DNA of 30,815 bases from CAZMBI01 sp964564675 (GTDB lineage: Bacteria; Pseudomonadota; Alphaproteobacteria; Rickettsiales; UBA3002): the NCBI GenBank assembly GCA_964564675.1, contig CAZMBI010000021.1, forward strand, positions 1 through 30,815, given 5' to 3'. Below are positions 30,796 to 30,815 of the stretch, in pieces. Position 1 is the stretch's first letter, and every line of letters starts with the position of its first letter. The notes beneath the pieces are model-generated. The model was not told the DNA's origin. It searched no databases and worked only from the letters and a program-made list of their open reading frames with translations. Made by a program: the position numbers and the translations under genes.

Positions 30796-30815
30796 AAAGT
30801 GGGTTTATGGCACAG

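Overview
The window is about 31 kb of moderately GC-rich DNA from a Gram-negative bacterium, most likely an alphaproteobacterium. Pointers are the complete Entner-Doudoroff gene set, the aroK-aroB-CNNM/CorC-type order followed by a small DUF6898-like gene, and outer-membrane two-partner secretion. The exact order cannot be fixed from sequence alone. A run of exactly 100 N (19984-20083) marks a scaffold join, so this is a draft or metagenome assembly.

Layout. 110-1801 (-) is a hybrid GAF histidine kinase. It is followed by a decayed KefB/C-type RCK fragment (1887-2133) and a MgtE Mg2+ transporter (2221-3567, +). From 10114 down to 3671 (-) runs an Entner-Doudoroff cluster, zwf-pgl-edd-glk-eda, converting glucose to pyruvate plus glyceraldehyde-3-phosphate. 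Its pgl is split in frame by a roughly 590-bp repeat-flanked cassette encoding a DUF559 endonuclease-like domain. 10330-14171 (+) holds an unrecognised membrane protein and a divergent GT20 (trehalose-6-phosphate-synthase-like) glycosyltransferase. 14185-14928 (-) is an SDR oxidoreductase next to a pirin-like gene remnant.

15472-24113 looks like one adhesion module: tpsB (outer-membrane transporter), tpsA (large secreted adhesin with a C-terminal cysteine pair and a PAAG dialanine), a LapG-type periplasmic protease on the opposite strand, and, divergent from it, a membrane sensor (periplasmic domain, PAS, degenerate HD-GYP). By analogy with Pseudomonas CdrA/CdrB/LapG/LapD, I infer a release-or-retain adhesin system in which the degenerate HD-GYP protein takes the place of LapD. 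This is the most interesting candidate system in the window.

24134-30795 is mostly housekeeping: tRNA-Phe with its own promoter, a large secreted helical protein preceded by an overlapping 58-codon membrane-protein gene, aroK-aroB-CNNM transporter-DUF6898-like gene (+), and pgk (-) at the right edge.
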